64,000 bases of DNA from Alcaligenes faecalis. Lineage in GTDB: Bacteria; Pseudomonadota; Gammaproteobacteria; Burkholderiales; Burkholderiaceae_B. The translations under genes were made by a program, and so were the position numbers. Where the stretch lies: positions 62,001-126,000 of the forward strand of contig NZ_CP168006.1 of NCBI RefSeq assembly GCF_041521385.1. The letters run 5' to 3'. Of this stretch, positions 19,726 to 29,437 are shown piece by piece (the first letter of the stretch is position 1; each line of letters opens with the position of its first letter). The notes beneath the pieces are model-generated. The model was not told the DNA's origin. It was given only the letters and a program-made list of their open reading frames with translations, and ran no database searches.

Positions 19726-21117
19726 TCAGGAAGAAGAACGGTCGTTTGCGGCTTCAAGTATCGGCCCTACTGTCGCAAACGAGCCAAACACGACAATTCT
19801 ATCATTGTCACTGGCCTCTTTTAATGCCGCCTCGTAAGCGAGCTGAGGACTGTTGTAACTGGATACGACTGCTGACGCTTTACTGACTGAAGCACGCGCA
19901 ACGGGTCGAACGCCCGGGCGATGCGAACTGGATTCGGCTTCGGGTGCCAGCACATCATCAGGTGTCTCCCCGCTGGCCAGCACAGAACGAACGTGATTGG
20001 CCAACTCCTCGCCCGACAGGCTGCGCGGGCCTTCCAGGCTGGCACACATCCAGTGGTCGATACGGGTAGCCATACGGGCAATCACACCATCCACATCCTT
20101 GTCCTTGTACATGCCCACGACGGCAATCGTCTTGGGGTACGGCGGCATATTGTCCAGGTTCTGTGCCAGGGCAGCGGCCGCATGCGGATTGTGGGCCACG
20201 TCAAAGATCACACAAGGCTGGCCGGGTTGAATCTGGAAGCGGCCAGGCATGTGGGCACGCAATAAACCAGCGCGTACAGCCTGCGCAGGCACAGCCAGAC
20301 GTGGGTGCAGCGACTCCAGCGCAGCCAATGCCGCGGAGGCATTCAGCAGCTGGTTCGCTCCACGCAAGGCCGGGTAAGCCAGTGCGGCGCGGCGCTGGTT
20401 ACGACCACCATAAGCCCATTGCTGGCGGTCGCCCGAATAGTTGAAATCTTTGCCAAACAGCCACAATTGGGCGCCAATCTCCTGGGCGTAATCCAGCATG
20501 GTCTGTGGCGGTACGGGATCCGCACAGATCGCAGGACGATCAGCACGGAAAATATGGGCTTTCTCCCAGGCGACCTGCTCACGGGTGTTGCCCAGGTATT
20601 CAGCATGGTCGATATCAATGCTGGTAATGATGGAGCAGTCCGCATCAATGATATTGACGGCATCCAGTCGACCACCCAGCCCCACCTCCAGCACGGCAAC
20701 ATCAACCCGCTGCTCCTGGAACAGCAACAAGGCGGCCAGCGTGGAAAACTCGAAGTAAGTCAGTGTCAGATCGCCACGGGCTTCGTTGATACGGGCAAAC
20801 TGGGCCGTGATCTGAGCATCCTCGGCCATCTCGCCATTCAAGCGAATGCGCTCGTTGTAGCGCACCAGATGCGGTGAGGCATACACGCCCACCTTGTAGG
20901 CCGCCGCCAGCAAAATCGCTTCCAGCATGGCGCAGGTCGAGCCTTTGCCGTTGGTGCCCCCCACCGTAATGACAACGGAATCCAGTTTGATGTTCAGACG
21001 TTGGGCAACCTCGCGAATCCGGCCCAGGCCCAGATCAATGGCCGAGGGATGCAAAGTTTCCAGATAGGACAGCCAATCGCTCAGCGAGGAGTCGGCTTTC
21101 AGAACAGGATGAGTCAT
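19726..21117 (-). CDS. folC: Bifunctional dihydrofolate synthase/folylpolyglutamate synthase
   Basis: FolC adds L-glutamate to dihydropteroate and further glutamates to folates, using ATP. I start it at ATG 21117 (MTHPVLKADSSLSDWL); the in-frame TTG at 21129 has no better ribosome-binding site and neither start has a strong one. The 463-residue protein has the Mur-ligase-like P-loop TVGGTNGKGSTCAMLEAILL (~52-71), the omega-loop DITSIDIDH-like IITSIDIDHAEYLG, and FDVAHNPHAAAAL in the C-terminal domain. A Ser/Ala/Val-rich stretch around residues 395-420 (SSHRPGVRPVARASVSKAS) looks like an inserted loop. In related genomes accD normally precedes folC; here a terminated lpdA does. Confidence 0.95.
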   Translation of the reverse strand: MTHPVLKADSSLSDWLSYLETLHPSAIDLGLGRIREVAQRLNIKLDSVVITVGGTNGKGSTCAMLEAILLAAAYKVGVYASPHLVRYNERIRLNGEMAEDAQITAQFARINEARGDLTLTYFEFSTLAALLLFQEQRVDVAVLEVGLGGRLDAVNIIDADCSIITSIDIDHAEYLGNTREQVAWEKAHIFRADRPAICADPVPPQTMLDYAQEIGAQLWLFGKDFNYSGDRQQWAYGGRNQRRAALAYPALRGANQLLNASAALAALESLHPRLAVPAQAVRAGLLRAHMPGRFQIQPGQPCVIFDVAHNPHAAAALAQNLDNMPPYPKTIAVVGMYKDKDVDGVIARMATRIDHWMCASLEGPRSLSGEELANHVRSVLASGETPDDVLAPEAESSSHRPGVRPVARASVSKASAVVSSYNSPQLAYEAALKEASDNDRIVVFGSFATVGPILEAANDRSSS

Positions 21118-21135
21118 GGACAACACCAATTACAA

Positions 21136-21171
21136 AATAAAAACGGCAGGCGCTGATGATAGCACCTGCCG
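21136..21171 (-). terminator. Intrinsic terminator of aceE-aceF-lpdA
   Basis: Minus-strand hairpin: 21161-21171 pairs with 21144-21154 (11 bp with one mismatch, 6-base loop), followed by a T-rich run (TTTTTATTTT, 21143-21134). It lies 38 bases past the lpdA stop and just before folC, so folC needs its own promoter or read-through. Confidence 0.85.
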
Positions 21172-21209
21172 TGATCCAATACGCCTTAACGATCAGGCCA
21201 ATACTGGTA

Positions 21210-22988
21210 TTACTTGCGACGTGTGGGAGGCAAGTCCGTGCACGTCCCTTCTGCGACGGCAGCCGCCTTGCTGACGGACTCGCACAAGGTCGGGTGTGGA
21301 TGGATGGATTTGGCCAGATCGACCGGGTCCACGCCCATTTCGATAGCCAGCACCAGCTCGCCAATCAGCTCGCCCGCATTGGTGCCGACGATACCGCCAC
21401 CCACGATACGGTGGGTTTCAGCATCGAACAGAACCTTGGTAAAGCCTTCGTCGCGGTTGTTGGCAATGGCACGACCCGAGGCAGCCCATGGGAACACGCC
21501 CTTCTCGACCTTGATACCGTCTTTCTTGGCCTGATCTTCTGTCAGACCCACCCAGGCGATTTCCGGATCGGTGTAAGCCACCGAAGGAATCACGCGGGCA
21601 TCAAAGAAGGATTTTTCACCGGCAATGACTTCAGCAGCCACGTGCGCTTCATGTTCGGCCTTATGTGCCAGCATGGGCTGACCCACAATGTCGCCAATCG
21701 CGTAGATGTGCGGCACGTTGGTACGCTGTTGCTTGTCGACCTGGATGAAGCCACGGTCTGTAACCTGCACACCGGCTTTCTCGGCACCGATCTTCTTGCC
21801 ATTGGGCGAGCGGCCCACGGCTTGCAGAACCAGGTCATAACGCTGCGGCTCGGCCGGCGCGTTCTTGCCTTCGAAGGTGACCCAGATGCCGTCTTCGCGG
21901 GCTTCGGCGGCCACGGTGCTGGTTTCCAGCATCATGTGGTCGAAGCGATGCTTGTTCATCTTCTCCCAGACCTTGACCACGTCGCGGTCTGCACCCGGCA
22001 TCAAACCAGTTTGCATTTCCACCACGTCCAGGCGTGCGCCCAGAGCCGAGTACACCGTACCCATTTCCAGACCGATGATGCCACCGCCCACAATCAGCAT
22101 GCGCTTGGGCACAGACTTCAGTTCCAGCGCGCCGGTGGAGTCCACCACGCGTGGATCGTCAGGCAAGAATGGCAGTTTTACCGACTGGCTACCGGCCGCA
22201 ATAATGGCCGAACCGAACTTGATCACTTTCTTGGTGCCGTCGTTGGCGGTCACTTCGATGTGGTTGGGGTCCAGGAACTGGCCGTTACCGACCACAACCT
22301 GAACCTTACGGCCCTTGGCCATACCGGCCAGGCCGCCGGTCAACTTGCCGATCACCTTGTTCTTGTAATCGCGCAGCGCGTCGATATCGATTTGCGCTTC
22401 ACCGAACTTGATGCCGTGTGTTGCCAGGGACTTGGCTTCCTCGTAGACCGCAACGGTGTGCAGCAAGGCCTTGGAGGGAATACAACCCACGTTCAGACAC
22501 ACTCCACCCAAGGTGCTGTAACGCTCGACCAGCGCCACTTTCAGGCCCAGGTCAGCCGCACGGAAGGCGGCGTTGTAACCGCCTGGGCCAGCGCCCAGAA
22601 CGACCACATCCACGGAATCATCCGCGCCACCCTGATGGCTGGCGGCCTGCGGAGCAGGCGCCGCGACCGGAGCGGCAGCGGCAGGAGCCGCCGCTGCTTT
22701 AGGCGCTTCTTCTTGTTTAGCGGGTGCAGCAGCAGGAGCGGCTTGGCTCTCCGACGCTTCAATCTTGGCAATGGCCGAACCCTGGGAGACCTTATCACCC
22801 ACTTTGACCAGCAATTCCTTGATCACCCCTGCCTGAGCGGCAGGAATTTCCATGGAAGCCTTGTCGGACTCCACGGTGATCAGGCTTTGCTCGACTTCGA
22901 CCGTATCGCCAACCTGCACCAGCACTTCAATAACATCCACCTCTCCGGAGTCACCGATATCCGGGACCGTCAGATCAATCAGACTCAT
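21210..22988 (-). CDS. lpdA: Dihydrolipoamide dehydrogenase (E3) with N-terminal lipoyl domain
   Basis: E3 re-oxidises the dihydrolipoyl groups of pyruvate dehydrogenase with FAD and NAD+. The 592-residue product begins with a lipoyl domain (~1-80) whose acceptor lysine is K43 in [10 protein letters not shown]. An Ala/Pro-rich hinge (~85-118) and the disulfide reductase body follow. The FAD-binding [14 protein letters not shown] starts near 130, the redox cysteines are in [16 protein letters not shown]-binding [10 protein letters not shown] is present, and the C-terminal dimer motif [10 protein letters not shown] carries the catalytic histidine. A lipoyl domain on E3 is known from Burkholderiales and Neisseria. 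It is the last gene of the aceEF-lpdA operon. Confidence 0.97.
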   Translation of the reverse strand: MSLIDLTVPDIGDSGEVDVIEVLVQVGDTVEVEQSLITVESDKASMEIPAAQAGVIKELLVKVGDKVSQGSAIAKIEASESQAAPAAAPAKQEEAPKAAAAPAAAAPVAAPAPQAASHQGGADDSVDVVVLGAGPGGYNAAFRAADLGLKVALVERYSTLGGVCLNVGCIPSKALLHTVAVYEEAKSLATHGIKFGEAQIDIDALRDYKNKVIGKLTGGLAGMAKGRKVQVVVGNGQFLDPNHIEVTANDGTKKVIKFGSAIIAAGSQSVKLPFLPDDPRVVDSTGALELKSVPKRMLIVGGGIIGLEMGTVYSALGARLDVVEMQTGLMPGADRDVVKVWEKMNKHRFDHMMLETSTVAAEAREDGIWVTFEGKNAPAEPQRYDLVLQAVGRSPNGKKIGAEKAGVQVTDRGFIQVDKQQRTNVPHIYAIGDIVGQPMLAHKAEHEAHVAAEVIAGEKSFFDARVIPSVAYTDPEIAWVGLTEDQAKKDGIKVEKGVFPWAASGRAIANNRDEGFTKVLFDAETHRIVGGGIVGTNAGELIGELVLAIEMGVDPVDLAKSIHPHPTLCESVSKAAAVAEGTCTDLPPTRRK

Positions 22989-22997
22989 GACAACTCC

Positions 22998-24692
22998 TTA
23001 CAGTGCGATGCGACGGAAGTCGGCCAGCATCGTTGCCAGGAAGGCATTGAAACGGGCGGCGGCGGCACCATCGATAACGCGGTGGTCGTAGGACAAGGAC
23101 AGAGGCAGCATCAGGCGTGGCTCAAATTCCTTGCCATTCCAGATGGGCTGCATGGAGGAGCGCGACAGACCCAGAATGGCCACTTCGGGCGCATTGATGA
23201 TGGGTGTGAAGTCCGTACCGCCGATCCCACCCAGCGAGGAAATGGTAAAGCAACCACCTTGCATCTGAGCGGCGCTCAGCTTGCCGTCACGGGCAGCGGC
23301 AGCCAGTTCGCCCGTTTCACGAGCGATATCCAGAATGCCTTTCTTGTCAGCATCACGGATCACGGGCACCACCAGACCGTTGGGCGTATCCGCCGCAAAA
23401 CCGATGTGGTAGTACTGCTTGAGCACCAGATTGTCGCCGTCCAGCGAGGCATTGAACTCGGGGAATTTCTTCAGGGCAGCGACGGCTGCCTTGATGACGA
23501 AAGCCAGCATGGTGACGCGAGCGCCGGACTTCTTGTATTCCTCATTCAGCTCTTTGCGCAGCGCCTCCAGAGAGGTGATATCCGCCACATCGTTATTGGT
23601 GACATGAGGAATCATGACCCAGTTGCGATGCAGGTTGGCACCCGAAATCTTCTTGATACGCGACAGAGCCTGTGTTTCAACTGGACCAAACTTGGCAAAA
23701 TCGACCTTGGGCCAAGCCAACACATCCAGACCGCCAACTTGAGCAGCCGTACCAGCAGCAATAACAGGGGCAGCGCCGCCCGCCATAACCTGCTTCACAA
23801 AGCCCCGCACGTCGTCAGCCGTAATACGACCTTTATCACCCGAGCCATGAACCTTGGTCAGATCCACACCCAGCTCGCGAGCGAACTTGCGTACGCTAGG
23901 CGAAGCGTGAGGCAGATTGCGCAGGGAGCCTTCCGCCTCGGCAAAGGAAGCCGTAGGCGAAACACGCTCTGGAGCCGGCGCACCAGCACCGACCACCACC
24001 GAAGAGCTGGCAGCAGGAGCGGCCGCTGCTGCGGGGGCAGGTTCAGCTTTAGGAGCGGGAGCGGGAGCGGCTTCGGCCTTGGCGGGCGCAGGAGCTGCAG
24101 CAGCACCCTGCACGGTCAGTTCCAGAATGTCGCTACCCTGGCTGACCTTGTCACCCAGTTTCACTTTGATGGCCGTAACCACACCGGCGTGAGAGGACGG
24201 CACTTCCATGGAAGCCTTGTCCGACTCCACGGTAATCAGGCTTTGATCCACTTCAATGGTGTCACCCACTTGCACCATGATTTCGATCACGTCCACGTCA
24301 CGGGCGTCGCCGATATCCGGCACCTGAACCGTCACTTGCTGTTCGCCACCGGTCAGGGCGGCTGCCGCCGCAGCGGGGGCAGCATCCGCCTTGGGAGCAG
24401 GCGCAGTTTCGGCCTTGGCAGGCTCAGCGGCAGACGCGGCCTGCGCGCCTTCGGCGGCTTCCAGTTCCAGAACCAAGCTGCCTTCCTTGACCTTGTCACC
24501 CAGTTTGACCTTGATGGACTTGACCACACCAGCGTCAGACGATGGGATTTCCATGGAGGCCTTGTCGGACTCCACCGTAATCAGGCTTTGCTCGACCTCA
24601 ATGGTCTCGCCTTCCTTGACCAGGATTTCGATCACTTCGACTGCGTCGTCAGCACCGATATCCGGGATTTTGACTTGAATGATATTGCTCAT
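22998..24692 (-). CDS. aceF: Pyruvate dehydrogenase E2 (dihydrolipoyllysine acetyltransferase)
   Basis: E2 forms the core of the pyruvate dehydrogenase complex and transfers acetyl groups to CoA. The 564-residue protein has two lipoyl domains, each with a lysine in the ESDKASME motif (the first at K44, the second near 160), separated by Ala/Pro-rich linkers. The peripheral subunit-binding domain ([21 protein letters not shown], ~270) comes next. The catalytic domain ends with the CoA acetyltransferase signature [17 protein letters not shown]. It lies 11 bases after aceE and 9 bases before lpdA. Confidence 0.97.
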   Translation of the reverse strand: MSNIIQVKIPDIGADDAVEVIEILVKEGETIEVEQSLITVESDKASMEIPSSDAGVVKSIKVKLGDKVKEGSLVLELEAAEGAQAASAAEPAKAETAPAPKADAAPAAAAAALTGGEQQVTVQVPDIGDARDVDVIEIMVQVGDTIEVDQSLITVESDKASMEVPSSHAGVVTAIKVKLGDKVSQGSDILELTVQGAAAAPAPAKAEAAPAPAPKAEPAPAAAAAPAASSSVVVGAGAPAPERVSPTASFAEAEGSLRNLPHASPSVRKFARELGVDLTKVHGSGDKGRITADDVRGFVKQVMAGGAAPVIAAGTAAQVGGLDVLAWPKVDFAKFGPVETQALSRIKKISGANLHRNWVMIPHVTNNDVADITSLEALRKELNEEYKKSGARVTMLAFVIKAAVAALKKFPEFNASLDGDNLVLKQYYHIGFAADTPNGLVVPVIRDADKKGILDIARETGELAAAARDGKLSAAQMQGGCFTISSLGGIGGTDFTPIINAPEVAILGLSRSSMQPIWNGKEFEPRLMLPLSLSYDHRVIDGAAAARFNAFLATMLADFRRIAL

Positions 24693-24703
24693 GGTTCAGT
24701 CCC

Positions 24704-27412
24704 TTATGCGTGCTGCGGGTTGGCCTTGGAAGGATTGATGCCGTACTTGGCAATCGCCTCGGACGCTTTACTGAACGGAATCTTGCCATCCTCAGCCAGA
24801 GCGCGCAGAGCGGCCAACACCACGAAATGACGATCAACCTCAAAGTGCTCGCGCAACTTGTAGCGATAGTCAGAACGACCGAAACCATCCGTACCCAATA
24901 CTTTGAAGTTGCGATCCTTAGGCACAAACGGACGAATCTGGTCACCAAAGGCCTTGACATAGTCAGTAGAGACCACGATAGGACCGTCGGTTTTGGCCAG
25001 TTGAGCCGTCACGTACGGTACGGGCAGATCCTTGCCTTCGGGATTCAACAGTGCGGCACGCTCGCAATCCAGACCATCACGACGCAGTTCGGTAAAGCTG
25101 GTCACGCTCCAGACATCCGAGCCAATGCCCCAGTCTTTTTCCAGCAGTTCCTGTGCCGCGATCACTTCGCGCAGAATCGTGCCTGAACCCATCAGTTGAA
25201 CGTGCAGCTTGCTGTCCTTGGCAACCGACTTGAATTTGTACATACCGCGCAGGATGCCGTCCTCGTCGCCTTCGACCAGACCTGGCTGAGCGTAGTTCTC
25301 GTTCATCAAAGTGACGTAGTAGTAGACGTCTTCCTGATCCTGAACCATGCGCTTCAAACCATGCTGCATGATGACAGCCACTTCGTGAGCGAAGGTAGGG
25401 TCGTAGGATACGCAGTTCGGAATCAGCGAGGATTGAATATGGCTGTGACCATCTTCGTGCTGCAAACCTTCGCCGTTCAAGGTAGTGCGACCGGCAGTAC
25501 CGCCCAGCACGAAACCGCGTGCCTTCATGTCACCCGCTGCCCAGGCCAGATCGCCAAAGCGTTGGAAGCCGAACATCGAGTAGTAGATGAAGAACGGGAT
25601 CATGATGCGGTTGTTGTTGGAGTACGACGTGGCAGCCGCAATCCAGGAGCTGAAAGCACCCTGCTCGTTAATCCCTTCCTGCAACAACTGACCATTGGCC
25701 GTTTCACGGTAGTACATGACCTGATCTTTATCGACCGGGGTGTACTTCTGGCCTTCCGGCGCGTAAATACCGATCTGACGGAACAAACCTTCCATACCAA
25801 AGGTACGAGATTCATCAGCCAGGATAGGCACGGCACGAGGTCCCACCTGCTTGTCACGCAGCAAGGTGTTGAGGAAACGGACAAACGCTTGTGTCGTGGA
25901 GATCTCACGGCCTTCGGCAGTGGCTTCCAGCATGGGCTTGAACGCGTCCAGTGTCGGCACGGTCAGTTGCTCATCGGCCTTGGTGCGACGCTTGGGCAGG
26001 TAACCACCCAATGCTTGACGGCGGGTATGCAGGTACTGCATTTCTGGAGAATCATCCGCTGGCTTGAAGTAAGGCAGCTCTTCCAGTTTGTCGTCAGGGA
26101 CCGGGATGTTGAAACGGTCGCGGAATTCGCGCACGGCGTCCAGATCCAGGCTCTTTTGTTGGTGCGAGGGGTTCTTGGCCTGGCCCACGTGGCCCATGCC
26201 GTAGCCCTTGATGGTCTTGGCCAGAATAACGGTAGGCTGACCTTCGTGCTTGGTCGCGGCGTCAAAGGCAGCGTACACCTTGTGAGGATCGTGACCACCA
26301 CGGTTCAGGCGCCAGATGTCCTCGTCACTCATGCGGCTGACCATTTCCAGCAGCTTGGGGTGCTTGCCAAAGAAGTGCTCGCGAACATAGGCACCGTCGT
26401 TGGCCTTATAGGCCTGGTATTCGCCGTCCACGGTTTCTTCCATGACCTTACGCAGGATGCCTTCCTTGTCACGGGCCAGCAAGGGATCCCAGTAACCGCC
26501 CCAGATCAGTTTCAGCACATTCCAGCCAGCACCTCGGAAGGTCCCTTCCAGTTCCTGGATGATTTTGCCATTACCGCGTACAGGACCGTCCAGACGTTGC
26601 AAGTTACAGTTCACGATGAAAATCAGGTTGTCCAGCTTTTCACGTGCAGCCAGACCAATGGCGCCCAGGGATTCGGGTTCGTCCATCTCGCCGTCGCCCA
26701 GGAACACCCAGACCTTACGACCGCTGGTATCGGCAATGCCACGGGCATGCAGGTACTTCAGGAAACGGGCCTGGTAGATCGCCATCAATGGGCCCAGACC
26801 CATGGATACGGTGGGGAACTGCCAGAATTCGGGCATCAACTTGGGATGCGGGTAGGATGGCAAGCCTTTGCCATCGACTTCCTGACGGAAGTTGTTCAGT
26901 TGATCTTCGGAGATACGGCCTTCCATGAAGGCGCGGGCGTAAATACCGGGCGAGGAGTGGCCCTGGAAGAACACCATGTCGCCGCCGCGATCTTCGGTTT
27001 CAGCGTGCCAGAAGTGGTTCTGACCGCAGCCAATCATGGTGGCCAACGACGCAAAAGAGGCGATGTGCCCGCCCAGACCACCGCCATCGGGAGGGGTTTC
27101 GCGGTTGGCGCGCACCACCATGGCCATGGCGTTCCAGCGAATGTAGGAACGGATACGCTCTTCGAGCACCAGGTTGCCAGGGTGGGCAGGTTCCAGACCG
27201 GGAGGAATCGTGTTCTCGTAAGCCGTGTTGGGCGAGAACGGAATGTGAGCGCCGGAGCGACGGGCCAAGTCGATCAGCTTTTCGATCAGATCATGGGCAC
27301 GGGCCGGGCCTTCACGGTCCACCACCGCCTCCAGGGCGTCAAGCCACTCTTTTGTTTCTAGGGCTTGGTCTTGACTGACCTGAGCCGAACTATTGTCTTG
27401 GGTTGAGGACAT
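24704..27412 (-). CDS. aceE: Pyruvate dehydrogenase E1 component (homodimeric)
   Basis: E1 decarboxylates pyruvate with thiamine diphosphate and reductively acetylates the lipoyl groups of E2. I start it at ATG 27412 (MSSTQDNSSAQVSQ), which has GGAGA 7-8 bases upstream; an in-frame extension to 27469 lacks family similarity. The 902-residue protein is the single-chain type typical of Gram-negatives. It has FQGHSSPGIYARAFMEGR near the N-terminus, the thiamine diphosphate motif GDGEMDEPES...IVNCNLQ (~235-265), and the C-terminal transketolase-like region with LGTDGFGRSDYR. A consensus-like promoter lies at 27552-27580. Confidence 0.97.
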   Translation of the reverse strand: MSSTQDNSSAQVSQDQALETKEWLDALEAVVDREGPARAHDLIEKLIDLARRSGAHIPFSPNTAYENTIPPGLEPAHPGNLVLEERIRSYIRWNAMAMVVRANRETPPDGGGLGGHIASFASLATMIGCGQNHFWHAETEDRGGDMVFFQGHSSPGIYARAFMEGRISEDQLNNFRQEVDGKGLPSYPHPKLMPEFWQFPTVSMGLGPLMAIYQARFLKYLHARGIADTSGRKVWVFLGDGEMDEPESLGAIGLAAREKLDNLIFIVNCNLQRLDGPVRGNGKIIQELEGTFRGAGWNVLKLIWGGYWDPLLARDKEGILRKVMEETVDGEYQAYKANDGAYVREHFFGKHPKLLEMVSRMSDEDIWRLNRGGHDPHKVYAAFDAATKHEGQPTVILAKTIKGYGMGHVGQAKNPSHQQKSLDLDAVREFRDRFNIPVPDDKLEELPYFKPADDSPEMQYLHTRRQALGGYLPKRRTKADEQLTVPTLDAFKPMLEATAEGREISTTQAFVRFLNTLLRDKQVGPRAVPILADESRTFGMEGLFRQIGIYAPEGQKYTPVDKDQVMYYRETANGQLLQEGINEQGAFSSWIAAATSYSNNNRIMIPFFIYYSMFGFQRFGDLAWAAGDMKARGFVLGGTAGRTTLNGEGLQHEDGHSHIQSSLIPNCVSYDPTFAHEVAVIMQHGLKRMVQDQEDVYYYVTLMNENYAQPGLVEGDEDGILRGMYKFKSVAKDSKLHVQLMGSGTILREVIAAQELLEKDWGIGSDVWSVTSFTELRRDGLDCERAALLNPEGKDLPVPYVTAQLAKTDGPIVVSTDYVKAFGDQIRPFVPKDRNFKVLGTDGFGRSDYRYKLREHFEVDRHFVVLAALRALAEDGKIPFSKASEAIAKYGINPSKANPQHA

Positions 27413-27551
27413 ATAGTGTCTCCATATATGTGGTAGTAGTCCGGTCTTGCTCGACGCTGAGCCGCCCATCTAATAAGAAGTAAAGCGATCCTGACCGAAG
27501 CGGGTATTGCGGACTGTGAGCGTTCAAGGCGGGGTACGCCTGCACCAAACC

Positions 27552-27580
27552 ATTCTAGGAAAGAACACTGAAACGCTCAA
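27552..27580 (-). promoter_or_regulatory. Predicted promoter of aceE-aceF-lpdA
   Basis: Read on the minus strand: TTGAGC (27580-27575), a 17-base spacer, then TAGAAT (27557-27552), close to the sigma-70 consensus. The start of transcription would be near 27545, giving a leader of about 130 bases before the aceE ATG. An inverted repeat (27586-27622) begins 5 bases upstream of the -35 box. Confidence 0.65.
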
Positions 27581-27585
27581 GCAAA

Positions 27586-27622
27586 ATTTCATTTTATGGT
27601 ATGTGTTTTCATAATACGAAAT
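27586..27622. promoter_or_regulatory. 13-bp-arm inverted repeat between aceE and the sensor kinase gene
   Basis: ATTTCATTTTATG (27586-27598) and CATAATACGAAAT (27610-27622) are reverse complements at 11 of 13 positions, with an 11-base spacer. The centre (27604) lies about 59-60 bases upstream of the predicted aceE transcription start and 76 bases before the kinase ATG. This is a usual place for an activator acting on aceE. The regulator binding it is not known; the neighbouring FixJ-type protein is the obvious candidate. Confidence 0.55.
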
Positions 27623-27679
27623 ATCACTAAAAAAAATAGCCCTACATTACAATCCAGCCATACTTCTTTTCTTGCTGTT

Positions 27680-29437
27680 ATGGCTACTCATCCCAAAAAG
27701 TCTCTGATCCCCTCAACCTTCTATGATCAGGCTAAGCAGAATCGGCGTGGATTCTATTGGCTGACACCGGTTGTCGTGCTGTTTCTCTACCTCTGTGTCA
27801 TGGGGGTATTCCTGTGGCTGCAGCGTTTGCAAAACGATAGTGTCATGTTTGTGACCATCGACCAGGAAACACGCCAGCAACGCCTGATGATGGTGATTCT
27901 CGCCCTGTCCCTGGTCATTGTGGTCAGCTTGCTGGCGCTATGGCGCTATACCCGCTTTCGCACCCACGCCGAGGCAGCACAGACGGCCGAAACCGGGTTC
28001 CGGCGCGCCATGGAAAACTCCATGTCCACGGGGATGCGCGTTTTTGACATGCAAGGCCGCATTGCCTATGTGAACCCGGCTTTTTGCCGAATGATTGGCT
28101 GGAATGAGGCCGATCTGGTTGGTCGTACCGCCCCCTTCCCTTACTGGTTACCCGGTCGTCATCAACAGCATCAGGAAACCCTGGACCTTTTGCTGTCTGG
28201 CCGTACGCCCAGCAGCGGTCTGGAAGTCGAGGCTCAGCGCCGTGATGGCTCGCGCTTTACGGCCCGTATGTATGTCTCCCCCTTGCGTGCTCCCAATGGA
28301 GAGCAGATTGGCTGGATGACGTCCATGACGGACATTACTGAGCCCAAGCGTATCCGCGAAGCCCTGACCGCCGCGCATGAACGCTTCATGACGGTGCTGG
28401 AAGGTCTGGATGATGCCATTTCCGTGGTGGCCGATACATCAGATGGTCTGGAGCTGCTGTTTGCCAACCGCACCTATCGCCGCTTCTTTGGTGCCCAGTC
28501 CAATGGCCATGCTGAATTGCTGGGTGGACGCTTAGGACGTTTCACCGATGAAACGGTAGAGATTTATTCTGAATCGGCCGCCCGCTGGTTTGAAGTACAC
28601 CACCGCATGCTGGCCTGGACCGATGGCCGCCGGGTCCGTCTGCAAGTAGCGCGCGACATTACCGACCGCCGCAAACACGAAGAAGCCTCGCGTATTCAGC
28701 AGGAAAAAGTGCAGCTCACCAGCCGCCTGACCACGATGGGTGAAATGGCGTCCTCGCTGGCGCACGAATTGAACCAACCACTGACGGCCATCAATAACTA
28801 CAGCATGGGCGCAGTCGCCATGCTGAAATCCGGTCGCTACCAGCCTGAAACCCTGCTGGCCGCGCTGGAAAAAGCGGCCCAGCAAGCCGAGCGCGCGGGC
28901 AAGATCATCAGCCGCATTCGTGAATTTGTGAAGCGTAGCGAACCACGCCGCACCCGTGTCACGGTCATGCGTATTGTGGAAAATGCCGTCGGCTTTGCCG
29001 AAATCGACGCCCGCAAGCGCCAAATTGAAATTGAATTGAGCATTCCTGATCCGGTTCCTGACGTCATTGCCGACCCCATTCTCATAGAACAGGTATTATT
29101 GAATCTGCTCAAAAATGGGATCGAAGCCATGGAACACAGCGAACATCATGTGCTTCAATTGGTGATTACCCAACAAGAATCGCTTTTGGAGATGGCCGTC
29201 ATCGATCGTGGTCATGGCTTGAAAGACCCCGAGCGCCTCTTTGAACCGTTTTACAGTACCAAGTCCGAAGGCCTTGGGATGGGCCTGAATATCTGTCGCA
29301 CAATTATTGAATCGCATCACGGCCGCCTATGGGCAGTCGGCAATCCAGAGGGGGGAACGATTTTCCGTTTCAGCCTACCTTGTGCGGCCCCGGATGTAGC
29401 GGACACCCTTGATAACAAACTGGAGATACCCGAATGA
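27680..29437 (+). CDS. Membrane-bound PAS-domain sensor histidine kinase
   Basis: I start it at ATG 27680 (MATHPKKSLIPSTFYDQA), giving 585 residues; the longer frame to 27596 would begin inside the intergenic inverted repeat. Two membrane helices near the N-terminus (~24-45, LTPVVVLFLYLCVMGVFLWL; ~70-90, LMMVILALSLVIVVSLLAL) enclose a short periplasmic loop of about 25 residues, too small for a large sensor domain. Two PAS domains follow (~110-230 and ~240-340), then the HisKA box SSLAHELNQPLTAI with H362. The ATPase boxes are LLNLLKNGIEAME and GLGMGLNICRTII. The HELNQPL type of H-box is typical of FixL/DctB-like kinases paired with FixJ or NtrC regulators. The ligand is unknown. Confidence 0.88.
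   Translation: MATHPKKSLIPSTFYDQAKQNRRGFYWLTPVVVLFLYLCVMGVFLWLQRLQNDSVMFVTIDQETRQQRLMMVILALSLVIVVSLLALWRYTRFRTHAEAAQTAETGFRRAMENSMSTGMRVFDMQGRIAYVNPAFCRMIGWNEADLVGRTAPFPYWLPGRHQQHQETLDLLLSGRTPSSGLEVEAQRRDGSRFTARMYVSPLRAPNGEQIGWMTSMTDITEPKRIREALTAAHERFMTVLEGLDDAISVVADTSDGLELLFANRTYRRFFGAQSNGHAELLGGRLGRFTDETVEIYSESAARWFEVHHRMLAWTDGRRVRLQVARDITDRRKHEEASRIQQEKVQLTSRLTTMGEMASSLAHELNQPLTAINNYSMGAVAMLKSGRYQPETLLAALEKAAQQAERAGKIISRIREFVKRSEPRRTRVTVMRIVENAVGFAEIDARKRQIEIELSIPDPVPDVIADPILIEQVLLNLLKNGIEAMEHSEHHVLQLVITQQESLLEMAVIDRGHGLKDPERLFEPFYSTKSEGLGMGLNICRTIIESHHGRLWAVGNPEGGTIFRFSLPCAAPDVADTLDNKLEIPE

Noticed and set aside
21156..24830. A 1224-codon open frame on the plus strand, opposite lpdA and aceF
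   Set aside because: It is the antisense shadow of two well-identified genes with biased codons. Its protein is His/Gln/Arg-rich low-complexity without any known motif, and it runs across the lpdA-aceF gap.
25196..27361. A 721-codon open frame on the plus strand, opposite aceE
   Set aside because: Antisense shadow of aceE; the codon pattern of the real gene avoids stop codons in this frame. No domain and no ribosome-binding site.
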